Source of the DNA: Brevundimonas sp. SGAir0440
GTDB lineage: Bacteria; Pseudomonadota; Alphaproteobacteria; Caulobacterales; Caulobacteraceae
Direction: 5' to 3'
DNA length: 64,000 bases
Assembly (NCBI RefSeq): GCF_005484585.1
Contig: NZ_CP039435.1
Location: 1,240,001 to 1,304,000 of the forward strand
Below the pieces are notes generated by a model. It did no database searches. It saw only the letters and a program-made list of their open reading frames with translations, and had not been told where the DNA came from. Shown here one piece after another: positions 53,613-62,409 of the stretch (positions within the stretch are counted from its first letter, which is position 1; the number at the start of each line of letters is the position of its first letter). A program made the translations under genes and the position numbers.

Positions 53613-54302
53613 TCAGGCGGCGATGTGGAACAGGCGGCCCACGCCTGCGGTGATGGCCATGGCGAGCGCGCCCCAGAAGACCACGCGCAGAACCGATCGT
53701 CCGATCGGCGCGCCGCCTGCGCGGGCGCCCAGGGCGCCCAGCACGGCCAGACCCAGCAGGGCGGAAGCCGCGACCCAGATCGCCAGCGTGTCCAACGGCG
53801 CGACAACGGCGACGATCAGAGGCAGGGCGGCCCCGGCCGAGAAGGTGATCGCCGAGGTCAGCGCCGCCTGGATCGGCCGTGCGGTGGTGATCTCCGAAAT
53901 ACCCAGCTCGTCGCGCGCATGGGCGCCCAGCGCGTCATGCGCCATCATCTGGCGCGCCACCTCGGTCGCCAGATCCGGCGCGACGCCTCGCCCGACATAG
54001 ATGCCGGCCAGTTCGCGCGTCTCCGCCTCGTGATCGCCGGCCAGTTCGACCGCCTCGCGCGCCAGATCGGCCTTTTCGGTGTCGGACTGCGAACTGACCG
54101 AGACATATTCGCCCGCCGCCATCGACATGGCGCCCGCCGCCAGTCCCGCCACGCCCGCGATCAGTATGCCGCCATGACTGGTCGCCGCCGCCGCGACGCC
54201 CACCATCAGACTGGCCGTCGACACCAGCCCGTCATTGGCCCCCAACACCGCCGCCCTAAGCCAGCCGATCCGATCGACCCGATGGGTTTCACTGTGGGAC
54301 AT
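53613..54302 (-). CDS. VIT1/CCC1 family Fe/Mn transporter
   Basis: 229 aa. HRVDRIGWLRAAVLGANDGLVSTASLMVGVAAA is the first helix with its conserved Asp, followed by MAAGEYVSVSSQSDTEKADLAREA and three more helices at the end. Bacterial members export or store iron or manganese. ATG 54302 is the family start. Convergent with the TonB receptor gene, their stops meeting at TGATCA. Confidence 0.88.
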   Translation of the reverse strand: MSHSETHRVDRIGWLRAAVLGANDGLVSTASLMVGVAAAATSHGGILIAGVAGLAAGAMSMAAGEYVSVSSQSDTEKADLAREAVELAGDHEAETRELAGIYVGRGVAPDLATEVARQMMAHDALGAHARDELGISEITTARPIQAALTSAITFSAGAALPLIVAVVAPLDTLAIWVAASALLGLAVLGALGARAGGAPIGRSVLRVVFWGALAMAITAGVGRLFHIAA

Positions 54303-54443
54303 GCGCCTTCTCCCTAATCGCCGCACCGAGCATGGACCGCGCGTTGGCTTGAAGCCAGGCGCGGCGGTTGGATTCCGACGATCCGGGCAACTTCGCGCGT
54401 CTTGCGACAACCGCTATGCTGCCGCGATGAGTCGGGCCGCGTC

Positions 54444-55481
54444 ATGATCAAATATATCGGCTCCAAGCGCGCCTTGCTGGGGCATGTGACGGGTGCGGTG
54501 GCGGGGGTGCTGCCGCAGGGCGGGCGGGTGTGCGATCTGTTTTCGGGCACGGCGCGGGTCGGGCACGCCTTGAAGAAGCAGGGGTTTCAGGTCTGGTCGA
54601 ACGACCTGAACGCCTATGCCCACGCCCTGGCGACGACCTATGTCCAGGCGGATCGGGAACGGTGGGTCGAGCGGGCCGAGATCGTGCTGGCCGAGCTGCG
54701 GACGGTGAAGCCCGAGGCGGGCTGGTTCACCCAGGCCTTTTGTAAGGATGCGCGGTATTTCCACCCGGACAACGGTGCGCGGATCGACGCCATGCGCGAC
54801 CGGATCGAGGTCATGGGACTGGAGCCGGAACTCAAGGCCATCGCCCTGGTCAGCCTGATGGAGGCGGCGGACCGGGTGGATTCCACCGCCGGGGTTCAGA
54901 TGGCCTATATGAAGCAGTGGGCGCCGAGGGCGCTGAAGACGCTGGAGCTGCGCACGCCGGACCTGGTTCCAGCCGTGGGCGGGCCGTGCCGCGCGACGCA
55001 GGGCGATGCGGTCGAGATCGCCGAACAGGTCGAGGCGGACCTGGTTTATCTGGACCCGCCCTATAACCAGCATTCCTATCTGGGCAACTACCATTGCTGG
55101 GAGAGCCTGGTGCTGTGGGACCGGCCTGAGACCTATGGGGTCGCCAACAAGCGGGTGGACGTGAGGACGCGCAAGAGCGCCTTCAACAGCCGGCCCGGCA
55201 TCGGCCCGGCGCTGCGGACGGTGATCGAGCGGCTCAAGGCGCCGAACCTGATCGTCAGCTTCAACGACGAGGGGTATCTGAGCCGCGCCGATCTGGTCGA
55301 GATGCTGTCGGCGCGAGGCCATGTGCAGGTGCTGGAGATGGCGCATCCGCGCTATGTCGGCGCCCGGATCGGAATCCATAATCCCAAGGGCAAGAAGGTC
55401 GGGCAAGTCGGGCGGCTCAAGAATGTCGAGCACCTGTTCGTGGTAACCGAGCAGCCGGTCTCCTTGCCCGTGGCCGCATAG
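54444..55481 (+). CDS. Orphan adenine-specific DNA methyltransferase (D12 class)
   Basis: 345 aa. SAM motif DLFSGTARVGHALKKQG (31-47), catalytic DPPYN (204-208), and the IKYIGSKRALL start of the Dam-like D12 family. It methylates N6 of adenine in a site that cannot be read from sequence. No restriction gene is adjacent, and it is not CcrM, whose motif order differs. Start ATG 54444; an in-frame extension has no family similarity. Confidence 0.88.
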   Translation: MIKYIGSKRALLGHVTGAVAGVLPQGGRVCDLFSGTARVGHALKKQGFQVWSNDLNAYAHALATTYVQADRERWVERAEIVLAELRTVKPEAGWFTQAFCKDARYFHPDNGARIDAMRDRIEVMGLEPELKAIALVSLMEAADRVDSTAGVQMAYMKQWAPRALKTLELRTPDLVPAVGGPCRATQGDAVEIAEQVEADLVYLDPPYNQHSYLGNYHCWESLVLWDRPETYGVANKRVDVRTRKSAFNSRPGIGPALRTVIERLKAPNLIVSFNDEGYLSRADLVEMLSARGHVQVLEMAHPRYVGARIGIHNPKGKKVGQVGRLKNVEHLFVVTEQPVSLPVAA

Positions 55482-55510
55482 ACACCAATGAAAACAACGA
55501 AGGGTAGGGC

Positions 55511-55535
55511 GGAACGCGAATCGCTGCGTGCCGTT
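55511..55535 (+). promoter_or_regulatory. General-stress (EcfG-type sigma) promoter of small membrane protein
   Basis: GGAAC (55511-55515), exactly 16 bases, CGTT (55532-55535). Expected start of transcription is at about the ATG (55544), giving a leaderless message. Confidence 0.6.
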
Positions 55536-55543
55536 GTGGGACT

Positions 55544-55822
55544 ATGCAACCGCACCCGTACACCGCCCCCAAGACCGATCGCCCCGACGACTACCGTGTG
55601 CGTCCGGCGGCCGAGCCGCGCTCTTGGGCGCCGCGGACGGCGGATGCGACCTTCACCCACAACGCCGCGCGCTACACGCGGCCGGTCGAAGCGGCTCAAC
55701 CCATCGAACAGATCGATGTCGAGCCCGAGGTGGCGCCGCCGCCACGCTGGATGATGGCGATCGCCGGGGCGGCAGTAGCGGCCCTGATGGGCGCCCTGCT
55801 GGGCGGCTTCCTGCACATCTGA
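55544..55822 (+). CDS. Small membrane protein of unknown function, probably stress-induced
   Basis: 92 aa, not recognised. A disordered charged and Pro-rich N-terminal 68 residues, then one helix at the C-terminus (WMMAIAGAAVAALMGALLGGFL), so it is likely tail-anchored. No ribosome site precedes the ATG, in line with a leaderless message from the EcfG-type promoter. Convergent with rnhB, 7 bases between stops. Confidence 0.65.
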   Translation: MQPHPYTAPKTDRPDDYRVRPAAEPRSWAPRTADATFTHNAARYTRPVEAAQPIEQIDVEPEVAPPPRWMMAIAGAAVAALMGALLGGFLHI

Positions 55823-55829
55823 GACGGCG

Positions 55830-56471
55830 TCAGGCCTCCTGCAACAGCGCCCTGATCGGCGACCAGCTGCGCCTGTGGGCGGGGCAGGGGCCTAGGGTTT
55901 TCAAGGCGTTCTGATGGATGGGGGCGTTGTAGCCCTTGTGGCTGGCGAAGCCGTACCCGGGATACTGGGCGTCCAGATCGATCATCAGCCGATCCCGCGC
56001 GGTCTTGGCCAGGATCGAGGCCGCCGCGATGGATAGCGACAACCCGTCGCCGCCGACGACCGTCTGGATTTCGCAGGGAAGCTTGAAGCGATAGTTGCCG
56101 TCGACCAGGGCGGCGACCGGCTGGACCTGCAAGGCCTCGATGGCGCGGCACATGGCCAGGCCCGTGGCGTGCAGGATGTTCAGTTCCTCGATCTCGTCGA
56201 CAGAGGCGAAACCGATGCCCCAGGCGACGGCGCGGGCCTTGATCTCAGGCTCCAGTGCGGCGCGACGCTTTTCCGTCAGGGCCTTGGAATCGTCGATGCC
56301 GGGCGGCAGGTCGTCAGGGTTCAGGATCACGGCCGCCGCCGAGACGGGCCCGGCCCAGGGACCACGCCCGGCCTCGTCCACGCCGCAGACGTGACCGTTG
56401 ACCCGCTGCATCAGCACATTTTCCAGCGCGAGGGTCGGGAAGGCTTTCGGATTTGCGGGGGCTTTAGCCAT
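55830..56471 (-). CDS. rnhB: Ribonuclease HII
   Basis: 213 aa. [19 protein letters not shown] (Asp 32, Glu 33), then LVDGN and [17 protein letters not shown] (catalytic Asp) and [18 protein letters not shown]. It cuts RNA in RNA-DNA hybrids, including single misincorporated ribonucleotides. ATG 56471 chosen; the frame is open further but overlaps tag in full. It overlaps the tag end by 8 bases, so the two repair genes are co-transcribed. Confidence 0.95.
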   Translation of the reverse strand: MAKAPANPKAFPTLALENVLMQRVNGHVCGVDEAGRGPWAGPVSAAAVILNPDDLPPGIDDSKALTEKRRAALEPEIKARAVAWGIGFASVDEIEELNILHATGLAMCRAIEALQVQPVAALVDGNYRFKLPCEIQTVVGGDGLSLSIAAASILAKTARDRLMIDLDAQYPGYGFASHKGYNAPIHQNALKTLGPCPAHRRSWSPIRALLQEA

Positions 56472-57072
56472 GGCTCGCCATCGCACGAACCTGGGCGTGA
56501 CGGAAGCAGGTCGTCTGGTGATCGTTGACCATGCCGACGGCCTGCATGAAGGCATAGACGATGACCGGGCCGCAGAAGTTGAATCCGCGCTTTCTCAGGG
56601 CCTTGGCCATGGCGACGGACTGTTCGGTCTGGGTCGGGGCCTGGCGATAGTCGGCGTAGGGGGTCTGGATCGGCTCGCCGCCGACGAACGACCAAAGCCA
56701 GGCGGAGAAGTCCTCGCCGTCATCGCGCATCTGGAGCCAGATCTGGGCGCCCCGGATGGCGGCGTTGATCTTGGCGCGCGAGCGGATGATGCGCGGATCG
56801 TTCAGCAGGCGCTCAATGTCGGCTTCGTCGTAGCGGGCGACGATCTCGGGATCGAAACCGTCGAAGGCGTCGCGGATGCCCTCGCGTTTTCTGAGGATGG
56901 TGATCCAGGCGAGACCGGCCTGAAAGCCGTCGAGCACCAGCTTTTCCCACAGGGCGCGGGGATCGCGCTCGGGCACGCCCCATTCGGTGTCGTGATAGGC
57001 GACATAGAGGGGGTCTGTCCCGCACCAGCCGCAGCGGCCGCCGAGACCCTCTGAGGCGTGTGAGTCGGTCAT
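56464..57072 (-). CDS. tag: DNA-3-methyladenine glycosylase I
   Basis: 202 aa. [51 protein letters not shown] is the Tag signature, with the zinc Cys and His residues (C14/C17 region and CFRHAQ near the end). It excises alkylated 3-methyladenine. ATG 57072 starts the family sequence. It is the first gene of the tag-rnhB unit. Confidence 0.95.
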   Translation of the reverse strand: MTDSHASEGLGGRCGWCGTDPLYVAYHDTEWGVPERDPRALWEKLVLDGFQAGLAWITILRKREGIRDAFDGFDPEIVARYDEADIERLLNDPRIIRSRAKINAAIRGAQIWLQMRDDGEDFSAWLWSFVGGEPIQTPYADYRQAPTQTEQSVAMAKALRKRGFNFCGPVIVYAFMQAVGMVNDHQTTCFRHAQVRAMASHG

Positions 57073-57143
57073 GGCCTGACGTTGCCAGTCTGTTCCGATT
57101 GAGGAAAGGGTGTTGTGCCTCGAGGCAACGGAGAAAAAACACC

Positions 57144-57167
57144 GTCTAAAGTGTCTAATTCGTCTAA
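57144..57167. repeat. Three GTCTAA direct repeats at exact 9-base spacing
   Basis: GTCTAA starts at 57144, 57153 and 57162 in the 423-base stretch without genes (57073-57495). A 10-base palindrome GCCTCGAGGC (57117-57126) lies just before. The stretch is visibly richer in A and T than its surroundings. Could be an operator array for tag; function unknown. Confidence 0.4.
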
Positions 57168-57338
57168 TCTCGGAGGCTGGGCTCGGGTGGATGCGGTCAG
57201 GTTTTGCGGCCTCTGGTGTAAAACCGCGCATAGTAGAGGCGTCGGCGGCGGGGGCCGGTCGATTGACGCTGGTCGCAAGCAAAATACTGAAATGTTTGTG
57301 GAAATTTCGCGGCGATACGATGGATGGCGTCGCTTGAT

Positions 57339-57482
57339 CCCTCTCCCATTGGGAGAGGGCTTGAGCGCACGGCGGCGATAGCCGTCGTTCTGGCGCGAAA
57401 GTTTGAGGGTCGGATTGTGCGAACTGGCCCCCGTCCGACCCTCATCCGGTTCTGCGGGCCACCTTCTCCCAGCGGGAGAAGG
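57339..57482. repeat. REP/MITE-like palindromic element
   Basis: Outer hairpins CCCTCTCCC-ATT-GGGAGAGGG (57339-57359) and CCTTCTCCC-AGC-GGGAGAAGG (57462-57482) flank an inner inverted repeat TGAGGGTCGGA (57404) / TCCGACCCTCA (57434). This resembles dispersed palindromic repeats of alphaproteobacterial genomes. It fills the gap between tag and the SDR gene; I see no coding region in it. Confidence 0.6.
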
Positions 57483-57495
57483 AATATCGCGGGCT

Positions 57496-58266
57496 TCAGT
57501 CCCGGACCAATCCGCCGTCCACGACTAGGTTCTGGCCGGTGACCGCGCGGCTCCAGGGGGAGGCGAAGAAGAGGACGGCGTCGGCGAACTCTTGCGGGGT
57601 CGTGACGCTGCGCAGCGGGGTCATGCCGGCGATCAGGTCGAAGACGGCCTCGGGCGTGGCGGCGCTGGCGTCGGTGGTGCGCAGTAGGCCGCCCGAGACC
57701 ATGTTGACGGTGACGCCGTCGGGGCCGAGGTCGCCGGCGGCGGTGCGGGTCAGGCTGAGCAGGGCGGCCTTGGCGGCGGTGTAGTCATGGTAGGGCACGA
57801 CCGGATTTTGAAACAGGTTGGTGCCGATGTTGACGATGCGGCCGAACCGGGCGGCGGCCATGCCGGGCGCGGTCGCCTGGATCAGGTTCAGGGCGCCGCG
57901 CACGACGGTCGAAAACTGGCGATCCATCTCGTCCCAGCCGATGGCGGTCATTTGGGAGCGGGCGTCGCCGTTGAAGCTGTAGTCCAGGGCGTTGTTGACG
58001 ACGGTGGTGACGGCGGCGCCGAAACGGCCTTGCGCGGCCGCGACCATGGCGTCCACGGCCGCGCGGTCGGTCACGTCGGCCTGGAGGGCGAGGGCGCGCT
58101 CGCCGATCTCGGCGGCCAGGGCGTTCGCGGCCTCGCCGCTGTTCCTCCAGTTGATGACGACGCGAGCGCCTTCGTGGGCGAAGGCGCGGACGCAGGCGGC
58201 GCCGACGCCGCGCGCCCCGCCGGTGACGAGGACGATCTGATCGGCGATCTTCATGGGGGGACTCAC
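57496..58266 (-). CDS. SDR family oxidoreductase, FabG-like
   Basis: 256 aa. Cofactor site TGGARGVG, VNNALDYS, and catalytic Tyr-x3-Lys in YHDYTAAKAAL, with the C-terminal TGQNLVVDGGLV typical of 3-oxoacyl-ACP reductase relatives. NNAL in place of NNAG is slightly unusual. Substrate unknown. GTG 58266 overlaps the ygfZ stop (GTGA); ATG 58254 is a possible start too. Confidence 0.85.
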   Translation of the reverse strand: MSPPMKIADQIVLVTGGARGVGAACVRAFAHEGARVVINWRNSGEAANALAAEIGERALALQADVTDRAAVDAMVAAAQGRFGAAVTTVVNNALDYSFNGDARSQMTAIGWDEMDRQFSTVVRGALNLIQATAPGMAAARFGRIVNIGTNLFQNPVVPYHDYTAAKAALLSLTRTAAGDLGPDGVTVNMVSGGLLRTTDASAATPEAVFDLIAGMTPLRSVTTPQEFADAVLFFASPWSRAVTGQNLVVDGGLVRD

Positions 58267-59066
58267 ACGTTGGAGGAGGGGAGGACGTCCTCGCCCATCC
58301 AGGCAGGTTTGCGCAAGCGCACCGGGCGGCCGTTCACGGTCAGGTCGCCGTCGAGGCGGTCGACGCGCAGCAGGGCCATGGCCGAACCGTCCTGACCCGA
58401 GAGGACCTCGCCCGCGCGCAGTTCGCCCTTCAGCACCTCGGCGCCGAAGGCGGGGGGCGGGCCGTCGAAGTCCAGCGGCAGCATCCGGTTCTTGATCGTG
58501 CCTCGGCGCTTCATCCGCGAGGTCGTTTCCTGGCCGACGAAACAGCCCTTGTGGAAGTCGATGCCGTTCAGCAGGTCGAAGTCCGCCTCGATCGGATAGG
58601 TCTTGTCCTGGGGCGCGTCGGCGGTCGGATCGGGCAGGCCGACGGACAGACGGTGGGCGTCGTAGTCGGCCTCGGCGGCGTCCGCAGTCGCCTCGCCATA
58701 GAGACGGCCGCCCATCAGGGGCGTGCGGGGGTCGGGGATGAAGCCGGCGGGCGCCTCGGGCCAGGCGGCGAAGACCGGGCGGTCGTCGGCGGCGACCTGA
58801 ACCTTGGCGCGCAGCCTGTACATCGACAGCCGCTGTATCATGGCGTCGCGGCGGTTGGCGGCGACATCCAGCAGGACGCCGTCAGCCTGTCCCAGAAGGA
58901 ACAGGTCGAACAGCAACCGGCCGGGCGGGGACAACAGGGCGCCGAAGCGCAGCTCGCCCTCGGCCAACGTCTCCACATCCTGGGTCAACAGATTGTGCAG
59001 AAAGGGTTTCGCATCCTCGCCCGTGACGGAGATCAGGGCGCGACTGTCGAGACGGGCGATGGGCAT
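58263..59066 (-). CDS. ygfZ: Folate-binding YgfZ/GCV-T-like protein
   Basis: 267 aa. The hallmark KGCFVGQE motif is present near residue 178, with GCV-T-like domains on both sides (LISVTGEDAKPFLHNLLTQDV). YgfZ uses folate in the maturation or repair of Fe-S cluster proteins and is linked to tRNA modification. Shorter than E. coli YgfZ, as in other alphaproteobacteria. It is followed in coupled order by the SDR gene. Confidence 0.92.
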   Translation of the reverse strand: MPIARLDSRALISVTGEDAKPFLHNLLTQDVETLAEGELRFGALLSPPGRLLFDLFLLGQADGVLLDVAANRRDAMIQRLSMYRLRAKVQVAADDRPVFAAWPEAPAGFIPDPRTPLMGGRLYGEATADAAEADYDAHRLSVGLPDPTADAPQDKTYPIEADFDLLNGIDFHKGCFVGQETTSRMKRRGTIKNRMLPLDFDGPPPAFGAEVLKGELRAGEVLSGQDGSAMALLRVDRLDGDLTVNGRPVRLRKPAWMGEDVLPSSNV

Positions 59067-59116
59067 GGGGCGAAGATAGGGCGCACGGCGTGGCTTCAGA
59101 AGACGCCGCGCCGAAT

Positions 59117-60505
59117 TTAGGCGACAGCGACCGCCGCTTCCTCGAGGCGAGGATCGAAGGTGCGCCAGTCGCTGGCGCCCCAGGCGGTGACGCGCATGAC
59201 CAGGTCGACGATGTTCATCGGCTTGGCGATGCAGTCGTCCATGCCGGCCTGTTCGTACTGGGTCAGCTGTTCCGGCAGGGTGTTGGCGGTCAGGGCCAGG
59301 ATCGGCGTGCGGCCCACGACGCCGGGCAGGGCGCGGATGGCGCGGGTCGCTTGGACGCCGTCCATCACGGGCATCTGGATGTCCATCAGGATCACGTCCC
59401 AGTCGCCGGTGCGGGCGGCCTCGACGCCTTGTTCGCCGTCGTTGGCGGTGGCGCAGGCGATGCCCTGGGCCGTCAACACCGCCATGACCAGGGCGCGGTT
59501 GCTGTCGTGATCGTCGACATAGAGGACGCGCAGGGCAGGGGCGTCCTCATTGGCCGGCGGGGCGGGCTCGGCCGGGGTGTCTGAGGGCGCCAGGGGAACG
59601 ACGTTGTCGGCCGACAGGTCGATCATGTCGTTGACGACGGACAACAGGCGCTGGCCCGCGCCGTTGATGCGGGCGGCCTGATCGGCCTGTTCGTCGGGCA
59701 GGCCGGCCTTGGACAACAGGTCGGAGAAGCCGATGACCGCATTCAGGGGCGTGCGCAGTTCGTGCGACATGTCCGTCAGGAACTTCTGCCGGGCCTCGGC
59801 CATCGCTGTCTTCTGCTCGGCGGCGACGCGGGCCTGTTCGGCCTCGATCCGTTCGGTCACGTCGATCTCGTTCAGCAAGACGCCGAGGTGGCCCGTAACG
59901 GGGTCCGTCACGGGACGAATGTCCAGATGGTGCCAGCGCACGCCCTCGCGCGTGATGATCTCGCAGACGTCGGAAATCGCTGATCCCGACAGGGCGGCCG
60001 CCAGCATGGGCTGGGCGCGCTCGGGTTCGGCGAATCGGGCCTCGAAGGGGTGCGCGGTCGATCCGTAGGCGGCGAAGGCCGACGGATTGGAGAAGATCGG
60101 GCGGGCTTCGCTGTCGAACAGGGTGATCAGGGTCGAGGTGTGGCGCAGGGCCTCGACCGCGCGACGCTCCTCGTTTTCCACCGCAATCGGCGCGGCCTCG
60201 AACAGCAGGACAGGCGTACCGTCCGTCAGGCGATAGGTCGAGATCACCGCGGACACCGTCAGCGGCCGCCCGTGCGGGTAGAAGGTCCAGTCTTCCGTCA
60301 GGGTCTCGCCATTGGCGGTCTCGCGCGCCAGACGCTCGGTGCGGGCCAGGACGGCGGGGGAGACGTTGCTGAAATCGCGCGCCAGGAGGGCGTCGAGATT
60401 GTCGGACCCCCAGAGGTCGAGCGCGGCCGCATTGGCGTAGACGCCGCGCAAGGCAACCGGATCAAACATCCAGATCGGTCGTTTCAGCGCGTTCCAGGCC
60501 TGCAT
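59117..60505 (-). CDS. PAS-HisKA-receiver hybrid protein lacking the kinase ATP domain
   Basis: 462 aa. Two PAS-like regions (about 5-110 and 115-220), a dimerisation domain with MSHELRTPL (His 248; 239-300), a 25-residue Pro-rich linker and a receiver (326-445; DDHDS, phosphoacceptor Asp 375 in LMDIQMP, Lys 428). The HATPase domain that should follow residue 300 is absent: no N, G1 or G2 box. The frame is continuous, so this is not a frameshift. It may take or relay phosphate, or depend on another kinase (inference). GTPs or cyclic nucleotides are not suggested. Confidence 0.88.
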   Translation of the reverse strand: MQAWNALKRPIWMFDPVALRGVYANAAALDLWGSDNLDALLARDFSNVSPAVLARTERLARETANGETLTEDWTFYPHGRPLTVSAVISTYRLTDGTPVLLFEAAPIAVENEERRAVEALRHTSTLITLFDSEARPIFSNPSAFAAYGSTAHPFEARFAEPERAQPMLAAALSGSAISDVCEIITREGVRWHHLDIRPVTDPVTGHLGVLLNEIDVTERIEAEQARVAAEQKTAMAEARQKFLTDMSHELRTPLNAVIGFSDLLSKAGLPDEQADQAARINGAGQRLLSVVNDMIDLSADNVVPLAPSDTPAEPAPPANEDAPALRVLYVDDHDSNRALVMAVLTAQGIACATANDGEQGVEAARTGDWDVILMDIQMPVMDGVQATRAIRALPGVVGRTPILALTANTLPEQLTQYEQAGMDDCIAKPMNIVDLVMRVTAWGASDWRTFDPRLEEAAVAVA

Positions 60506-60572
60506 CGACGGCGTGCCCTTTCCAGCGACGGCGTTACGGATTTCACCGTAGGGCCAAGGGCTTAAGCTTCGG

Positions 60573-61139
60573 CTAAGCTTTCGGACGATCCTGGGTTGTC
60601 ACCGCATATCGCGCGACGACGCCGTCCGGCTGAAAATCGTGTTCGGCCAGCCGGTCGAGCGACATCAGGACGCGGGTCGTGAAGGCGTCAGGGTCGCCAT
60701 CCTCGATCGCCGGGCGCAGCCAGTCGGTGACGACGGCGCGGGCGGGATAGGTTCCAACGGGGCCGGGAATGCTGAGCGCGACCTCGATCCCTTCCGCGAC
60801 CCAGCCGGCGACGGTCACGAAGACGTCGGGCGAGGCCAGGAAGTCCGAGCGGCGCAGGACATACAGGGTGATGACCCCGTCCTCCACGCCGTCGGGCCGA
60901 ACGATGACGCCGCTGCGATCCGGCCGCCAGTCGTCGGACAGCTCGACCACACGCCACAGGCAGAACCAGATGCGGCAGGTGTTCGGCCGGATTGCGTGGA
61001 CCGAACAGCCGGCGCCGTCGACGCAATAGGCGCACAGCTCGCCCGTCGGCTTGGCCAATTCCGGCAGGTTCAGCGGAATGACCCGGCAGCATTCGACGCA
61101 ACCGCCGCAGCTCCGGCCGGGAAGGAGGGGCAGGCTCAC
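60573..61139 (-). CDS. YkgJ-type Cys-cluster protein (putative Zn/Fe-binding)
   Basis: 188 aa. Near the N-terminus CGGCVECCRV, then CAYC, GCSVH, NTCRIWFC: eight or more cysteines that match the YkgJ cysteine cluster thought to bind zinc or iron. The C-terminal part has no known motif. GTG 61139 overlaps the stop of the small gene upstream as GTGA. Function unknown. Confidence 0.8.
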   Translation of the reverse strand: MSLPLLPGRSCGGCVECCRVIPLNLPELAKPTGELCAYCVDGAGCSVHAIRPNTCRIWFCLWRVVELSDDWRPDRSGVIVRPDGVEDGVITLYVLRRSDFLASPDVFVTVAGWVAEGIEVALSIPGPVGTYPARAVVTDWLRPAIEDGDPDAFTTRVLMSLDRLAEHDFQPDGVVARYAVTTQDRPKA

Positions 61140-61354
61140 CCGGCCGAACGCTCCAGCCGGGCGATGCGGCGGTCCATGTCGGCGACGACCGCCTCCAGCC
61201 GGGCCTTTTCGGAGGCCATGTCGATCGGCGTGCCATCCTCGTAGGAAATCGTCGCGCCCTTGGCGATCAGATCCAGCCGGTAGATGGCCGTCACGCGCTG
61301 GGCCTTGAAGCGTTCGAGGGCAGCTGTCTCGGCGGGATCGGGCGTCTGGCTCAT
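61136..61354 (-). CDS. Small coiled-coil protein coupled to the Cys-cluster gene
   Basis: 72 aa, not recognised. TAALERFKAQRVTAIYRLDLIAKGATI and ASEKARLEAVVADMDRRIARLE are helical, the second heptad-like. It shares a four-base GTGA overlap with the YkgJ-type gene, which argues that it is real and that the two products are made together. Start ATG 61354. Confidence 0.65.
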   Translation of the reverse strand: MSQTPDPAETAALERFKAQRVTAIYRLDLIAKGATISYEDGTPIDMASEKARLEAVVADMDRRIARLERSAG

Positions 61355-61440
61355 GCGCGTCGCTGTAGCGCATGGAGCCTTCCTGTGGAAACACGCGTTT
61401 GGCGCTGAACCGCAGATAGAATCCCTGTATCCGTCGACGG

Positions 61441-62400
61441 ATGATCGGGCGGTTTCCCATCCTGTACATCGCCGAGGCGGACGCCGAGGACGCCGTGCTG
61501 TCCTCTGGCGTTCTGGCGCATCTGGTCGAAAGCCTGCCGCACGCGACCTTCACCATCGTCGGATCGGCCGCCAGCGCGCCGCTGTTCGCCGATACGCCGC
61601 GCCTGACGAAGTTGATCGTGCTGGAGCGCGAGGGCCATTTCGAATGGATCGCCCTGTGGAACCAGGTGCGGGCGACCAAATGGGGCCTGGTCGTGGACAT
61701 GCGCGGCTCGGACCTGTCGGGCAAGTTGAGGCGGCACAAGCGCGCGGTGCGGGGCAAGGATCAGCCGGGCCTGCATGCGGTCGAGGCGGCGGCGGCGGTG
61801 CTGAAGCTGGATCCGGACGAGATTCCGGCGCCGAAACTCTATGTCTCGGATGAGACGCGGGCCCAGGTCGAGGCGCTGATCCCGGCGACGGGCGGTGACG
61901 GGCCGATCCTGGCGGTCGGGCCGGGCGTGGAATGGATGGGCAAGCGCTGGCCGGCCGAACGCTACGCCAAGGTGGCGGCCAAGCTGCTGGCCGACGACGG
62001 ACCTCTGGCGGGCGGGCGGCTGATGATCGTGGGCGAGGAGATCGACCGCGAGGCGGCGCACACGATCCGCTACGCCGTGCCGCGCGCGCGGGTGATCGAG
62101 CTTCAAGGCAAGCTGACGCGGCTGCAGACGGTCGCGGCCCTGTCGACGTCGGTGCTGTACATCGGGGCGGACTCGATCTGGACCCAGCTGGCCGTGGCCT
62201 CGGGCGTACCGGTCGTCGCCGCCTTCGGGCCGTCGGATGAGACCGTGCGCGGACCCTGGAAAGGCGAGGCCGTGCGCGGGCCGCGCACCTATGACGAGTT
62301 CAAAAAGCTGGATCCGCGCCTGAACCAGGCGATCCAGCATATGATGGACCTGCCGTGGGAGCGGGTGCTGAAGGCGGCGCAGCGAGTGTTGAAACGTTGA
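61441..62400 (+). CDS. Glycosyltransferase family 9 (heptosyltransferase-like)
   Basis: 319 aa, GT-B fold. ILAVGPGVEWMGKRWPAERYAKVAAKLL, LMIVGEEID and YIGADSIWTQLAVASGVPVVAAFGPSDETVRGPW are the GT9 C-terminal donor-site blocks (GPS near the end). These enzymes add heptose or a related sugar to the LPS core. ATG 61441 begins the family sequence. Upstream frame lacks similarity. Confidence 0.85.
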   Translation: MIGRFPILYIAEADAEDAVLSSGVLAHLVESLPHATFTIVGSAASAPLFADTPRLTKLIVLEREGHFEWIALWNQVRATKWGLVVDMRGSDLSGKLRRHKRAVRGKDQPGLHAVEAAAAVLKLDPDEIPAPKLYVSDETRAQVEALIPATGGDGPILAVGPGVEWMGKRWPAERYAKVAAKLLADDGPLAGGRLMIVGEEIDREAAHTIRYAVPRARVIELQGKLTRLQTVAALSTSVLYIGADSIWTQLAVASGVPVVAAFGPSDETVRGPWKGEAVRGPRTYDEFKKLDPRLNQAIQHMMDLPWERVLKAAQRVLKR

Positions 62401-62409
62401 TCATGTCTT

